The notes: generated by a model from the sequence alone, not told the origin. A stretch of DNA of 64,000 nucleotides from Desulfobacterales bacterium (GCA_015231595.1 JADGBH010000008.1:1-64000), one strand, 5' to 3'; counted from the first letter of the stretch, positions 26,791 through 35,884 are shown. Numbers and translations: made by a program.

Positions 26791-27711
26791 TTAAATTTCT
26801 TCAGGAACAAAACTAACTACATCATCTATTGTTAAAGTATCTGCAAAAACCATTAAAAGGCGGTCCATACCAACAGCTATACCAGCCGCATCAGGCATAA
26901 CAGAAAGAGCTTTAAGAAAATTTTCCGGATATGGGCATTTCGCAGTATCCTTTTTGTTACTAATTTCATTTTTAAATCTATGTTCTTGCTCTTCTTTGTC
27001 ATTTACCTCTGTAAAACCGTTACAAATCTCAATCCCACCTATATACAGTTCAAATCTCTCGGCAAAATTAGAATTATCCTGTTTTAATTTTGCAAAGCTT
27101 GCTTTTTGGTAAGGGTAGTCATAAATAAATACAGGCTTATCCCACCCAAGTTTAGGTTCAATTTCAAGTCCCATAATTTCGTCAAATCTGTCAGTTTTCA
27201 AAGCGTCTTCCATAGAAATTGATGCATGAACATCAAAAGCTTCTTTTACAGGTATTTTAGCGAATGCGTCATCTATATTAATTAATTTTTCTGCAAAAGG
27301 TATATTTGTATTAAAACCAATGGATGACGCTGTAAATTTTATTAATTCTTCGCATTGCTCCATTAAATCTAAATAATTATAATATTCAACATACCATTCA
27401 AGCATAGTAAATTCTGGAAGATGCTTTTTCCCTCTTTCTTTCTTTCTAAAAACTTTGCAAATTTGAAATATTTTTGAATAGCCTGCGGCGAGCAATATTT
27501 TCATGCACATTTCTGGAGAAGTTTGAAGGAACCAGCTTTCTGAAGATTGTGGTTCAATATGAGCCTCTGGTAGAACCATTGGAATTCTTATGGGCGTTTC
27601 TACTTCTAAAAAATTACGTTCAAGGAAATACAGCCTTATTGCATAGATCATCTTTGATCGCAAAACAATATTTTCTTTTATTTTAGCCTGTCGTGAGATA
27701 TACATTTTCAT
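26791..27711 (-). CDS. epmA: Elongation factor P--(R)-beta-lysine ligase (EpmA/PoxA-like)
   Basis: A truncated class II lysyl-tRNA synthetase-like protein (306 aa) without the anticodon-binding domain. Catalytic-core motifs are present: motif 2 (FRKKERGKKHLPEFTMLEW), and the C-terminal motif 3 GIAVGMDRLLMVFAD. EpmA adds beta-lysine to EF-P, which relieves ribosome stalling at polyproline. The lysine-2,3-aminomutase partner EpmB is not in the window. The ribosome binding site is weak, and a TATTTTTAGCCTTAG repeat lies about 73 nt upstream. Confidence 0.93.
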   Translation of the reverse strand: MKMYISRQAKIKENIVLRSKMIYAIRLYFLERNFLEVETPIRIPMVLPEAHIEPQSSESWFLQTSPEMCMKILLAAGYSKIFQICKVFRKKERGKKHLPEFTMLEWYVEYYNYLDLMEQCEELIKFTASSIGFNTNIPFAEKLINIDDAFAKIPVKEAFDVHASISMEDALKTDRFDEIMGLEIEPKLGWDKPVFIYDYPYQKASFAKLKQDNSNFAERFELYIGGIEICNGFTEVNDKEEQEHRFKNEISNKKDTAKCPYPENFLKALSVMPDAAGIAVGMDRLLMVFADTLTIDDVVSFVPEEI

Positions 27712-27783
27712 ATTTTTTTACATGCTTCATATATCAATTCCAAAAATAGAATATAGATTAAAGATTAAAATCTCAATCGCTAC

Positions 27784-27801
27784 TATTTTTAGCCTTAGTC
27801 A
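27784..27801. repeat. Short dispersed repeat, copy 2
   Basis: TATTTTTAGCCTTAGTCA lies in the gap between epmA and the HDAC-like gene, about 73 nt before the epmA start in the transcribed direction. Confidence 0.5.
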
Positions 27802-27860
27802 TATTTTAATTAATTATATATATTCCAAATTTATGATATATTCAGTTTTAAGGCTTTACA

Positions 27861-29180
27861 TTAGCGTCTTCGTTTTGTTTCAAATAAATCTTGAGGTCTA
27901 TCCTGCATAAAAATAATATCGTAATTATTGTGATCCGCCTCATTATACCAATTATAACCTGTATCTATACATTTTTTACAAGCATACGGAGGAATATGAA
28001 TTCCTAAAATATGATAACCCCTATCTGATTGGGAATCCATTTTTACAGAGCCTCCACAATTATCGCAAATTCTAACCCGTTCTTTTTGAGCTTCATAAAT
28101 CATATCAGTATCATAAAAAACGTTTCTTACTCTATCATAAAATTCCTGTTTTCGCCTCATTTCTTGCTGAATTTTTTCTTTGTTTTTCCAATTAGATAAA
28201 ACAGTATCTCCGACTCTTTCTATAGTTCGGGTAACTCCTTGGGTTTGACGTATTGCGTCAGGGTCATAATTTGGCTCCTTTACTTTACTATAATCCATGC
28301 CAGCCATAGCGAGCACTATTCCTAAGTTTACATAAGGCAAAGCGGTTTCGATTGAATAACCGCCTTCAAGAACAGCGATGTCAGCTTTAAGCAGCGAAGT
28401 AAGTTCAGCATATCCTTGAGCTGAAAAATTCATATTAGTAATTGGATCCGTAAAATGATTGTCTTGACCGGCTGAATTAACTATTATTTCTGGTTTAAAA
28501 TCACTCAGTATAGGCAAAACAACATTTTTTATTGTATATAAAAATCCTTCTTCAGAGGTGTTAGGTGGAAGAGGAATATTAATTGTCATACCAGCAGCAT
28601 TAGGGCCTCCAAGCTCATTTGTAAATCCAGACCCAGGGTAAAGCGTTCGTCCGTCTTGATGAATTGAAATAAATAATGTATTAGGATCATTCCAATAAAT
28701 ATCTTGAGTTCCGTCTCCATGATGGCAATCAGTATCTACGATCGCGACTTTTTTTACGTTATATTCTTTTCTTATCCATTCTACCATTATTGCTTCTATG
28801 TTGACATTGCAAAATCCCCTTGAACCATGAACAACTCGCATTGCATGATGGCCTGGAGGTCTTACAAGGGCAAAGCCGTTATCAACTTTTTTTTCCATAA
28901 CTACTCGAGCAATTTTTTTTGCGCCGCCCGCACTTACAAAATGAGAATGAGTCATTACAGCTCGAATGCTCGGAACACAAAAATGAACTCGTTTAACATC
29001 TTCTTCTGTTACGATTTCAGGTTTATATTCATGTATTCCGTCTATATCGAATAAGCCTTCTTCAAAAATCTGGTCTTGGGTATATAAAAGACGCTCTTCT
29101 CTTTCAGGATGAGTTGGAGATATAGCCCAGTCAAAAGCAGGGAAAAACACAAGCCCGGTTTTATTTTTAGATTTAAGCAT
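27861..29180 (-). CDS. Histone deacetylase-like amidohydrolase with C-terminal zinc ribbon
   Basis: A 439-aa protein of the class I/II HDAC (AcuC) superfamily: RPPGHHAMR and DTDCHHGDGTQ carry the catalytic His pair and the zinc ligands, and 'INSAGQDNH' and 'LEGGYSIETALPYVNL' complete the site. Beyond the catalytic domain (about residue 330) there is an added treble-clef-like CxxC (CDNC, about 385) and a second CxxC (CKKC, about 413), unusual among AcuC-type proteins. Bacterial members deacetylate polyamines, acyl-lysines or small amides; the target is unknown. Operon with the oxoprolinase-like gene. Confidence 0.9.
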   Translation of the reverse strand: MLKSKNKTGLVFFPAFDWAISPTHPEREERLLYTQDQIFEEGLFDIDGIHEYKPEIVTEEDVKRVHFCVPSIRAVMTHSHFVSAGGAKKIARVVMEKKVDNGFALVRPPGHHAMRVVHGSRGFCNVNIEAIMVEWIRKEYNVKKVAIVDTDCHHGDGTQDIYWNDPNTLFISIHQDGRTLYPGSGFTNELGGPNAAGMTINIPLPPNTSEEGFLYTIKNVVLPILSDFKPEIIVNSAGQDNHFTDPITNMNFSAQGYAELTSLLKADIAVLEGGYSIETALPYVNLGIVLAMAGMDYSKVKEPNYDPDAIRQTQGVTRTIERVGDTVLSNWKNKEKIQQEMRRKQEFYDRVRNVFYDTDMIYEAQKERVRICDNCGGSVKMDSQSDRGYHILGIHIPPYACKKCIDTGYNWYNEADHNNYDIIFMQDRPQDLFETKRRR

Positions 29181-29222
29181 TGATGTCTCCTGTTTTTTTA
29201 TAAAATTAATGGTTTTAAATCT

Positions 29223-30893
29223 TTATTTTATTACAGATTCAAAGTCTTTTACAAGGCCTGGTTTTACCTGCACCTTGATTCTGATATTTTTACCGATAGT
29301 GTAAAAATCTTTAACCATATTAAATTCAAAGTCTTCTAATACTTCCATATCGAGGTCGTCAACATCAGCTCCTCTTTTAATAGCTTTGTTTTTTAAAATT
29401 TCATAAGCTTTATTTAATGCGTCTTTTTTTGTATAAGTTTTTTTGACAGATTCAAAATAATTTTCACTTGGAGCCATAGCAATGCCTTGATAGGTATCAG
29501 CGAAAAATATAACTTCGCAGGTTGTTCGGGCGAGGGATGCTCCTATAGCATTTGCAACGCCCCATCTTGGAACAGCTTCTACTTCAAAATCGGATAATTC
29601 TTTAAAGCCTTTTACAAAATGGGGAGCAGGACCTCCTAAAATCAAAATATTTTTAGGATTAATCTGGTACCCTTCAAGAACTTCATGGACAGTGTAAACA
29701 GGCTTAATATTAATTTCATCAATGACTAATTTTATATGCTCCAAAATATTTTGGCAAGCCAAGTTAAATATTTTTTTTGCAGTTTCGTCAACAGATAATC
29801 CCATTTTATCAGCTATTAATTTTATACCTTGATGAGCTTTTTCTTTATCCCCGTTTTTTATTTCTCCAAGAACAAACAAAGCGTCAGTAGTGGTTGGAAC
29901 AGGTCCACCATAAGCTATTGCCTGACCTTTTCTTTCTGGACCTATTTTTAAATTTCCGTTTTCAAAAACAACATGACTGTCGCCTCCGACACCTATTGAG
30001 CACGTTTTTAAAGCTCTTATCAAGGTTTTATAGCCTCCAAGCTCAATTCCAAGGGGTTCAAGCAAAGGGACTTGATTTATTAAGACAGCAATGTCAGTTG
30101 TAGTTCCTCCAATATCAAGAACTACAGTATCTTTTCCTTTTTGGGCAAAAGGTATTGCTCCCATAACACTTGCACCTGGACCTGAAAGTATCGTCTGACC
30201 CGGAAATTCAAGGGAAGCATCAAAAAGCATAGTGCCCCCATCCGCTTTTAAAATATGTATAGGTAAGTCAAGGCCTTTTTTTGAAAGAGAGCTTTTTACA
30301 ACTTCGTAGAAATGTTTATGAACAGGATATACAGCTGTGTTTAAAAACGTTGTAGCAATTCGTCTTGGAAAGTTTAAGTTACCAGAAATTAAATGGCCAA
30401 GAAATACGTGTTCAAAGGAATCTTTTATTAATTCTTTTATTTCTGATTCGTGTTTTGGATTTTTTGTGGAAAATTTAGTTATAACTCCAACATTTTTTAT
30501 ACCGACTGATTTAAATTTTTCTGCGGCGCTAAGGATTTCGTTTTTCTTTAAAGGCAAAACTTCTTGGCCTCTATGGTCAATAGAGCCTGATACACATTCA
30601 TAATAATCTCCTATTTTAAACAGGGCTTGATCTATTCCTGGACCTCCGGCCACTATTAAACCTACTTTCGGAATTTTCCCTTGAATAATTGCGTTTGTAG
30701 TCAAAGTTGTACTCAAGACTATTCGCTTTATCTCTTTTGAATCAATTCCTTTAGTTATTTCTTCAAGGCCTTTAAGCACGGTGCTAAAAAGGTCTGATTC
30801 ATCAGTTAAAACTTTTACTTCAGCTAATAAGCCATATTTACCTAAAAGTACGACATCTGTGTGGGTTCCTCCTACGTCAAGGCCTATAATCAT
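29223..30893 (-). CDS. Hydantoinase/oxoprolinase family protein
   Basis: A 556-aa protein with two actin-like ATPase domains. The first motif, MIIGLDVGGTHTDVVLLG, is the phosphate-binding loop; a second, VLDIGGTTTDIAVL, lies near residue 262. The family includes the large (A) subunits of 5-oxoprolinase, N-methylhydantoinase and acetone or acetophenone carboxylase. No partner B subunit is adjacent, so the reaction cannot be fixed; single-subunit members occur in Desulfobacterota. GGGGGC precedes the ATG. Cotranscription with the HDAC-like gene 42 nt downstream is probable. Confidence 0.9.
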   Translation of the reverse strand: MIIGLDVGGTHTDVVLLGKYGLLAEVKVLTDESDLFSTVLKGLEEITKGIDSKEIKRIVLSTTLTTNAIIQGKIPKVGLIVAGGPGIDQALFKIGDYYECVSGSIDHRGQEVLPLKKNEILSAAEKFKSVGIKNVGVITKFSTKNPKHESEIKELIKDSFEHVFLGHLISGNLNFPRRIATTFLNTAVYPVHKHFYEVVKSSLSKKGLDLPIHILKADGGTMLFDASLEFPGQTILSGPGASVMGAIPFAQKGKDTVVLDIGGTTTDIAVLINQVPLLEPLGIELGGYKTLIRALKTCSIGVGGDSHVVFENGNLKIGPERKGQAIAYGGPVPTTTDALFVLGEIKNGDKEKAHQGIKLIADKMGLSVDETAKKIFNLACQNILEHIKLVIDEINIKPVYTVHEVLEGYQINPKNILILGGPAPHFVKGFKELSDFEVEAVPRWGVANAIGASLARTTCEVIFFADTYQGIAMAPSENYFESVKKTYTKKDALNKAYEILKNKAIKRGADVDDLDMEVLEDFEFNMVKDFYTIGKNIRIKVQVKPGLVKDFESVIK

Positions 30894-31207
30894 GTTATGC
30901 CCCCTATTTATTATAATTGTTGTTTAATAATTTTAAGCTTAAAGTATTTAAAAAGGATTTTAGTTTTAGATGCCATTTTTTTGTCTCAAATATTTATGGG
31001 AGGCTTAACACAACTAATTTAGGAAATAAACGAAAAAATAATATTTACTGTATTCAGAGCAACCAGCATGGCCGCCTCTATAAATTACTTATACATTCTA
31101 ATGAAGGATGCCTTAAAAACAGATTGAAATTAACAAAATGGAAGGTTATTTAATTTCCTTTCCTAAGTTAGCCTATCATTGTAATAGCATGTCATTTTAA
31201 TTAATAA
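30894..31207. other. 314-bp gap without a gene; weak inverted repeat
   Basis: No convincing gene. CTAATTTAGGAAA at 31014-31026 and TTTCCTAAGTTAG at 31159-31171 form an imperfect inverted pair (one mismatch) 130 bp apart. A frame of 78 codons on the plus strand (30917-31153) has no ribosome binding site, composition or motif supporting it. The stretch may be a relic of an inserted element. Confidence 0.35.
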
Positions 31208-31840
31208 TTAAAAAATAATCCTTTTGAGTACTCCAAGAGTTTTAGTCATAGGAAGCTCCTCAAATAACCCTGATACAAGAGCAAGTTTATAGACATTATA
31301 AGGAGCTTGCCCTCCTTTTTTAGGATCATCAAAGATATCATGTATTAAAAGATATCCTCCGGGTATTATATGGGAAACCCATCCATTGTAATCACTATAA
31401 GCTGCTTCGTAGGAATGTCCTCCATCAATAAAAACAAAGCTAAGAGGAGTTCTCCAAAATTTAGATACAATTTTTGATTTTGCAACGATTGGAATTATTG
31501 TATCTTCAAGCTCTGCTTTTTGAATAGTTTCCTTAAATTTTATCAACGTATTAATTTCTAATGAGCTTCTATCGATCAAGCTTGAATCAAAGTATTCTTC
31601 ACCAGGCTGTTGTTCTTCTGAACCGTTATGGTGATCTATAGAAAAAAGAACTGTATTATTTTCTTTACAAGCTGTTCCAATATAAAGTCCTGATTTGCCG
31701 CAGTAACTTCCTATTTCAAGACATGGAGCTAATTTACCTGCCTTCATAGCAGTTTCGTAAATTCTAATTCCTTCTTCCCTATCAAGGAATCCTTTTGTAT
31801 TATCAATAATTTCAAAATTTAACTTCATTTCATTAATCAT
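31208..31840 (-). CDS. Class I SAM-dependent methyltransferase
   Basis: A 210-aa Rossmann methyltransferase. Motif I is CLEIGSYCGKSGLYIGTA near residue 40, followed by an acidic loop (FSIDHHNGSEEQ) and the family's FVFIDGGHSYEAAYSDY near residue 140, which points to the Methyltransferase_24 type that modifies small molecules or sugars. The start may be 31840 or 31828 (MKLNFEI); AAGGA is nearer the former. A short repeat (31892-31910) lies 52 nt upstream. Substrate unknown. Confidence 0.85.
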   Translation of the reverse strand: MINEMKLNFEIIDNTKGFLDREEGIRIYETAMKAGKLAPCLEIGSYCGKSGLYIGTACKENNTVLFSIDHHNGSEEQQPGEEYFDSSLIDRSSLEINTLIKFKETIQKAELEDTIIPIVAKSKIVSKFWRTPLSFVFIDGGHSYEAAYSDYNGWVSHIIPGGYLLIHDIFDDPKKGGQAPYNVYKLALVSGLFEELPMTKTLGVLKRIIF

Positions 31841-31891
31841 TCCTTATTGATATAATTATAAATAAAAAAATATTTTATTGCCTATCTTCAA

Positions 31892-31910
31892 TATTTTTAG
31901 CCTTAGACAA
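31892..31910. repeat. Short dispersed repeat, copy 3
   Basis: TATTTTTAGCCTTAGACAA, preceded by TATCTTCAA, lies between the CheX-like gene and the methyltransferase gene, about 52 nt before the latter's start. Confidence 0.5.
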
Positions 31911-31951
31911 ACTTAATAATTATTGATAAATATATCAATAATTCTGTTTAA

Positions 31952-32491
31952 CTATTGTTTCATTGGAATCAGTGTTGAGCTTTCCATAGCAAGTTCAACA
32001 TAAAAACGATGCCCTGAAATAGTAAAAGACAATCTTCTATTTTCTTCATTAAATTCTGAATCAATTGTAAGAATAATTGAATTATTAAGGGAAAGAGCTT
32101 TAGGCTGACCACAAAATGCTCGTAAATCAAGCTTCGATTCCACCATCCTCATTAATTGACCCATAATTTGATTTACGATTTCTCCTATACTATCAGGAAC
32201 TTCACTTGAAGTATATTCTTTCGCAAGTTCTTTTTCATCTATACCCATTGCAACCATATAACTTCTATATATTTCCATTGCTGCATTCGCAGAAAAGTTC
32301 ATTACAGCAAGTCCGTTATAATCTCCAGTAAATTGCACAAAACATCCCATTTCAGGTCTTAAGCTGATTCTCGGAACTTTCAATATAGTGCTTGAATATT
32401 TAATTTGTTTTTTTGTGCTTGATTCAAGAACATTTTTCACAACTTTACAACAAATATTACTAACTGCATCAACAGTAAATGGTAATTCCAT
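31952..32491 (-). CDS. CheX/CheC-like protein (DUF3334 family)
   Basis: A 179-aa cytoplasmic protein with a CheC/CheX-like phosphatase pattern: the E..N motif appears as DSIGEIVNQIMGQL near residue 105, matching the ExxN catalytic pair that dephosphorylates CheY~P in chemotaxis. Proteins of this class (DUF3334) are found in Desulfovibrio and Vibrio. The start is the ATG at 32491, with GGGGAGG upstream; a TTG three bases earlier is open but unlikely. It follows the KptA-like gene by 30 nt. Its partner response regulator is not adjacent, but several lie at 55.8-62 kb. Confidence 0.75.
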   Translation of the reverse strand: MELPFTVDAVSNICCKVVKNVLESSTKKQIKYSSTILKVPRISLRPEMGCFVQFTGDYNGLAVMNFSANAAMEIYRSYMVAMGIDEKELAKEYTSSEVPDSIGEIVNQIMGQLMRMVESKLDLRAFCGQPKALSLNNSIILTIDSEFNEENRRLSFTISGHRFYVELAMESSTLIPMKQ

Positions 32492-32521
32492 CAAGTTGCC
32501 CTCCCCTTTTTGATATTATTT

Positions 32522-33286
32522 TTAAAAATCATCGTCAGGCCATAGTTGCTTTTTCTCTCTTCTTAGCCTTTTTTTATTATCTTTCCATGAAGATTTTTCA
32601 TCTCTCTTATTTAATTTTTGGTCATCTAAATTGAGGATAAAGCTTCCAGGCATGAATTTTTCGTCTATTTTAGTTTTTTTCTTTGGCTTTTCTTTTAAAG
32701 TTTTTTTATCTGTTAATTCTATTTTTTCACTGATAGAAGGACCTGTAAAACACCCTTTAGGAATAAAAGAGGATAGGAATAATTCATCTCCAGCTTTTAA
32801 AAAAGATACTCCTTTCTCAGCGGACTGTTTTGTATTAATTGATAGAATAACAGGATCAGAATCTTTCCGCTTCCCTATTTTTTCCGCTACATCATCAGAT
32901 GATGCTAATATTATGTATTCACTCCCCTGGGGGCTAACCCCATTTTCTAATACAAAGGAATAAGAGCGTTCCCTTATTGCTGTGTATAAAACTTTAGGAA
33001 TATTCTGGTTATTGTCGCAGATAGATGGCAGGCAAAGTTTATCACGTTTTTTTGAGCGAATGGAGTTATCTTTAATTTCAATAGAAGGTTTTGGTACTAT
33101 CAATAAAATTTCATCTATATGAAACTGTCTCACATACCTTAATTCTTCATCTTCGCTCATGGCTTTTAATAAATCTTTTATTTTTACATAGCCATCTTTA
33201 TCAGGAACTAATCCAAACTCATATGGATTATAGCCCAAAATATAATTTAAAACGCTGTCTAATTTTTCTGGTGATTTTTTATTCAT
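32522..33286 (-). CDS. KptA/Tpt1-like RNA 2'-phosphotransferase homolog, catalytic residues lost
   Basis: A 254-aa protein. Residues 9-40 (LDSVLNYILGYNPYEFGLVP) align with the KptA N-terminal winged-helix pattern 'FLSFVLRHKPEAIGIVLD', and residues about 96-178 (e.g. PKVLYTAIRERSYSFVLENG) align with the C-terminal ADP-ribosyltransferase-like domain 'PQFLYHGTASRF'. The catalytic positions are changed: LRH becomes LGY, the RAVQGHS segment is not recognisable, and YHGT becomes YTAI. A charged, Lys-rich tail (about 200-254) is extra. It probably does not remove 2'-phosphates and may bind RNA or act otherwise. Paired with the CheX-like gene. Confidence 0.7.
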   Translation of the reverse strand: MNKKSPEKLDSVLNYILGYNPYEFGLVPDKDGYVKIKDLLKAMSEDEELRYVRQFHIDEILLIVPKPSIEIKDNSIRSKKRDKLCLPSICDNNQNIPKVLYTAIRERSYSFVLENGVSPQGSEYIILASSDDVAEKIGKRKDSDPVILSINTKQSAEKGVSFLKAGDELFLSSFIPKGCFTGPSISEKIELTDKKTLKEKPKKKTKIDEKFMPGSFILNLDDQKLNKRDEKSSWKDNKKRLRREKKQLWPDDDF

Positions 33287-33408
33287 GAGAACACCTAATA
33301 AATTATGCTTTCTTGACCTAAATCAATTTCTTTGATATTTCTTTTTTCAGCTAAATAAACGGAAAAGTCAATATTATTTATAACTCAACTTTTAGAAAGA
33401 AAAAAAAT

Positions 33409-34692
33409 ATGAATAGGTCAAAATCAAATTTATTTTTTGAAAAAGCTAAAAATTTTATACCTGGTGGAGTAAACAGCCCAGTTAGAGCTTGTAAATCAGT
33501 AGGATTAAACCCTATTTTTATAGAAAGCGGTAAAGGTTCAAAAATAACTGACGCAGACGGCAATGAATACATTGACTATGTTTGCTCCTGGGGACCTATA
33601 ATCATTGGACATTCTCATCCTTCAGTGATTAAGGCTATAGAATCTGCTATAAACAAAGGTTTAAGCTTTGGTGCTCCTACGGAACTTGAAATTAAACTTG
33701 CTGAAATTTTAATTGATGCTGTTCCTTCAATGGATATGGTAAGAATGGTAAATTCTGGAACAGAAGCTACTATGAGTGCCATACGACTGGCTCGAGGTTT
33801 TACAGGAAGAGATATTATAATAAAATTTGACGGATGTTACCATGGTCATGCTGACAGCCTTCTTGTTCAAGCAGGTTCAGGTATTGCAACATTAGGAATA
33901 CCAGGTTGTCCTGGAGTTCCATCTGATTTTGTAAAACATACAATTTCTCTTCCATATAATGACATCAATGCAATCAAGTCTGTTATGAATGAAAAAGGCG
34001 AAAAGATTGCCTGCATAATAGTTGAACCAGTTGTTGGAAACATGGGCTTAGTTAAACCAATTGACGGTTTTTTAGAAACATTGAGAGACCTGACTCAAAA
34101 AAAAGAAAGCATTCTTATATTTGATGAAGTTATGACTGGCTTTAGAGTAGCTTACGGCGGTGCTCAATCAATTTATTCAATAAATCCTGACATCACTTGT
34201 CTTGGAAAAGTAATTGGAGGCGGTCTTCCTGTTGGAGCTTATGGCGGCAAAAAAGAAATTATGGAGCATATCGCTCCAATTGGTTCAGTTTATCAAGCCG
34301 GCACATTGTCAGGAAATCCAGTAGCAATGGCCGCTGGTATTGCTACCCTAAACGAACTTAAATCACCTCAATTTTATGAGTCTTTAAACGAAAAATCAGA
34401 GCTTTTGATTGACGGGCTAAAAAAAGCAGCTTACGATTCAGGAATAAAAGTTTCAGCGGATAAAATTGGAGGAATGCTTGGTCTTTTCTTTACTGATAAA
34501 GATGTAACAAATTATGATGATGCAAAAACCAGCAATTTAGAGATCTTTTCTAAATATTACAGGGGTATGTTAGAAAAAGGGATATATATGCCTCCATCCC
34601 AATTTGAAGCATTTTTTATATCAAATGCTCATACAAACGAAGATATTGAATATACAGTCAATGCTGCTAAAAATATTTTTAATGTATTATAA
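33409..34692 (+). CDS. hemL: Glutamate-1-semialdehyde 2,1-aminomutase
   Basis: PLP enzyme converting glutamate-1-semialdehyde to 5-aminolevulinate, the entry to tetrapyrroles by the C5 route. It has 427 aa, full length. The PLP lysine is in [17 protein letters not shown], with [17 protein letters not shown] and the conserved [11 protein letters not shown] also present. The ribosome binding site is weak (AGAAAGAAAAA). It is transcribed away from the KptA-like gene; a candidate promoter (TTGACC at 33313, 17 bp, TATTTC at 33336) precedes it. Confidence 0.97.
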   Translation: MNRSKSNLFFEKAKNFIPGGVNSPVRACKSVGLNPIFIESGKGSKITDADGNEYIDYVCSWGPIIIGHSHPSVIKAIESAINKGLSFGAPTELEIKLAEILIDAVPSMDMVRMVNSGTEATMSAIRLARGFTGRDIIIKFDGCYHGHADSLLVQAGSGIATLGIPGCPGVPSDFVKHTISLPYNDINAIKSVMNEKGEKIACIIVEPVVGNMGLVKPIDGFLETLRDLTQKKESILIFDEVMTGFRVAYGGAQSIYSINPDITCLGKVIGGGLPVGAYGGKKEIMEHIAPIGSVYQAGTLSGNPVAMAAGIATLNELKSPQFYESLNEKSELLIDGLKKAAYDSGIKVSADKIGGMLGLFFTDKDVTNYDDAKTSNLEIFSKYYRGMLEKGIYMPPSQFEAFFISNAHTNEDIEYTVNAAKNIFNVL

Positions 34693-34790
34693 TTATCGGG
34701 TATGTCCCACCTTTTACACAAAGGCATAAATTCCCCTTTAGAAAAGCAGGACTGTTAAGTTCTCATAAAATGGTGTAATTTTTTCATAAT

Positions 34791-34841
34791 CACCCCTCCC
34801 CTTGCGGGAGGGGTCGCCAGCAAAGCTGGCGGGGGTGGGGT
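34791..34841. repeat. Short palindromic repeat cluster (CCCCTCCC/GGGAGGGG)
   Basis: CCCCTCCC CTTGC GGGAGGGG (34793-34813) and GCCAGC AAA GCTGGC (34816-34830) form two adjacent hairpins. CACCCTCACCCTAACCCTC at 34887-34905 belongs to the same kind of repeat. The whole 34693-35281 interval is non-coding and repeat-rich. Confidence 0.75.
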
Positions 34842-34905
34842 GAAATGAGTCTATGAATTTAAATTAAAATTTTGATTGTTATGGTTCACCCTCACCCTAA
34901 CCCTC

Positions 34906-35260
34906 AATGCTGTTGACTTAAGGAATTTATTAGCTCCGTTAGGAGCGAGCTGTTTGTAGAAATTTAGTTAATCTAAGAATTTAGCTCCGTAGGAGCGACC
35001 TGTTTAATTATTATTGTCTGAACTATGATTTTTTTGATTTTCTGATTAACTATGATTTAGATACACTTTGAATATCAATTATAATCATAGTTTTCATTTA
35101 ATCATTTTAATCACAGTTCAAGACAAAAAAAGTAACCATCCCTTAACAGGTCGCTCCTACGGAGCTTAAATTTAGGAATTGTCATAATTGCTACAAACAG
35201 ACCGTCCCTACGGGACTTAAAAACATAAAAAATTAATTTTATTCTTAAGTCAACAGCATT
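34906..35260. repeat. 355-bp inverted-repeat element with AATGCTGTTGACTTAAG ends
   Basis: The first 17 bp AATGCTGTTGACTTAAG (34906-34922) recur exactly inverted at 35244-35260. Each arm carries CCGTAGG-type dyads with a 'CTGTTTGTAG' tail, followed inward by an imperfect palindrome centred on about 35075 (TGTCTGAACTATGATT at 35026-35041 versus AATCACAGTTCAAGACA at 35110-35126). The element has no coding capacity. The same dyad type is seen once more at 13509-13553. Confidence 0.8.
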
Positions 35261-35281
35261 AATTCGCCTTCGGCTTTGATC

Positions 35282-35884
35282 TTATTTATTTAGCGCATCT
35301 TGAAATTTTAAAATAATTGAATCGGATGTATCCTTATGAAATGCAAAAGAAATTTCATTTGAACTTAATTTCATCACGCATTCATAATCATCAGGATTTA
35401 ACCCTAAAGAAAGAGCGCCTTCGATAAATCCTGGATAAGTTTGAATAACCACATCAATTCTACCAAGTTACAATTTTGTTATATTGTTAATTCCCAATAT
35501 ATTGCGTTTTAAAATATCAATGGAAAAGCCTTCTTTAACTAGAAGCTGTTCACTAACATCATCGATTACTGTTCCGATTCTATAGTTTTTCATTTCTTCG
35601 AAAGTGTTGGCTTTAATATGACTATCCTTCCGAGCAATAAGACACATATTATTTGTAAAAATTGGACCTACCCATTTAAATATTTTCTCTCTTTCTTCTG
35701 TTCTTGTCGTTGAAAATAAGATTGTATTTTTAATGTCCTGAGCATAATTATATGCTCGCGCCCAGGGATACATTTTTATATCTTGTCTTCCTTGCTTTGA
35801 TCCGACTCTTTCCAACATCAGTACTAATAAATCTACAGCAATTCCTTGAATTTTCCCATCTTGTTCAACTTGATTTGATTTAGC
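35282..35884 (-). pseudogene. Decayed periplasmic solute-binding protein (SBP_bac_3 type)
   Basis: A minus-strand frame of about 200 codons shows amino-acid-binding-protein features (MYPWARAYNYAQ, GPIFTNNMCLIARKDS, and further on GRIDVVIQTYPGFIEGALSL). It is cut by an in-frame TAA at 35470-35468, after NNITKL, and the homology resumes in the same frame as LGRIDVVI, so this is a nonsense mutation, not a frameshift. The N-terminus, including any signal peptide, is missing: a stop precedes the frame at 35887-35885. TAA is not a selenocysteine codon, so recoding is not an explanation. Confidence 0.8.

Noticed and set aside
30917-31153. A 78-codon plus-strand frame in the gap after the hydantoinase gene
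   Set aside because: No ribosome site, no recognisable motif and AT-driven composition; treated as non-coding.
32631-32963. 110-codon plus-strand frame opposite the KptA-like gene
   Set aside because: It mirrors a coding gene with better composition, ribosome site and family match on the minus strand.
35468-35470. In-frame stop read as selenocysteine in the solute-binding gene
   Set aside because: The codon is TAA, not TGA, and the N-terminus is also missing, so decay is the better explanation.
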